A stretch of DNA of 34,259 nucleotides from Chloromonas sp. AAM2. Lineage: Eukaryota; Chlorophyta; Chlorophyceae; Chlamydomonadales; Chlamydomonadaceae. Within the stretch, counting starts at the first letter, position 1, and the number at the start of each line of letters is the position of its first letter. This document shows, one piece after another, positions 34,120-34,259 of the stretch. The notes under the pieces are model-generated. The model saw only the letters and a list, made by a program, of their open reading frames with translations, had not been told where the DNA came from and did no database searches. The stretch is taken from NCBI GenBank assembly GCA_004335635.1, contig QAXH01003153.1, forward strand, positions 1-34,259. The letters are read 5' to 3'. Made by a program: the position numbers and the translations under genes.

Positions 34120-34259
34120 CAGTTCTTGTGTGAATAGGTCTGTATTACCGCCAGGAACCACTGTGTGTCAGTCAACATGTGTATGTGTGTGTGTGAAGCG
34201 CACATGGGTTGAACAGCGGAGTGAACATCGCGTGTTGTGGTAGACGGTGCACTGCCACT
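34103..34259 (+). mobile_element. VCQFWD-type repeat copy cut by the window edge
   Basis: It starts with the shared end (frame EVCQFWDSS). The last bases, gtagacggtgcactgccact, match gtggacggcgcagtgccact at 24684-24703 inside the element near 24.6 kb. The copy therefore continues past the right edge. Confidence 0.45.

Overview
The window reads as nuclear DNA of a green alga. Genes are split into many short exons with GT-AG introns of about 80-550 bases, third codon positions are GC-rich, and the set mixes general eukaryotic factors (CTNNBL1, BDP1) with plastid-type proteins (a Rieske protein with a transit-like N-terminus, and starch-binding proteins). A trebouxiophyte such as Coccomyxa would fit, but the species is inference. 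Most ORFs longer than 60 codons are intron read-through or antisense shadows. The gene models below were built by hand from splice sites and reading phase.

Layout. 1-460: left edge, with a 117-base near-perfect inverted repeat and what may be the last exon of a plus-strand gene. 460-2719: mostly no gene, with one possible terminal exon. 2720-6946 (minus) and 8104-11358 (minus): two tandem paralogues, each with a low-complexity N-terminus, a coiled coil and a C-terminal CBM25/CBM53-type starch-binding module. 11580-12612 (plus): a small Rieske [2Fe-2S] protein, divergent from the second paralogue across 221 bases. 13671-16752 (minus): a 10-exon gene that I do not recognise, complete and in phase throughout. 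About 17008-24477 (plus): CTNNBL1, an ARM-repeat spliceosome-associated protein, carrying an unusual tail of about 240 residues rich in RD/RE/RS; a 56-base assembly gap lies in one intron. 25386-32968 (plus): BDP1, the SANT-domain subunit of TFIIIB. 32969-34259: no firm gene, but copies of a small repeat family (translated core VCQFWD) that also occurs just after the CTNNBL1 stop codon and in an intron of the first starch-binding gene.

The genes do not form one pathway. The notable items are the paralogue pair, whose last two coding exons are almost identical while the rest has diverged (a gene-conversion pattern), the lineage-specific CTNNBL1 tail, the large foldback at the left edge, and the repeat family. 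No tRNA, rRNA, CRISPR array or bacterial-type signal was seen.
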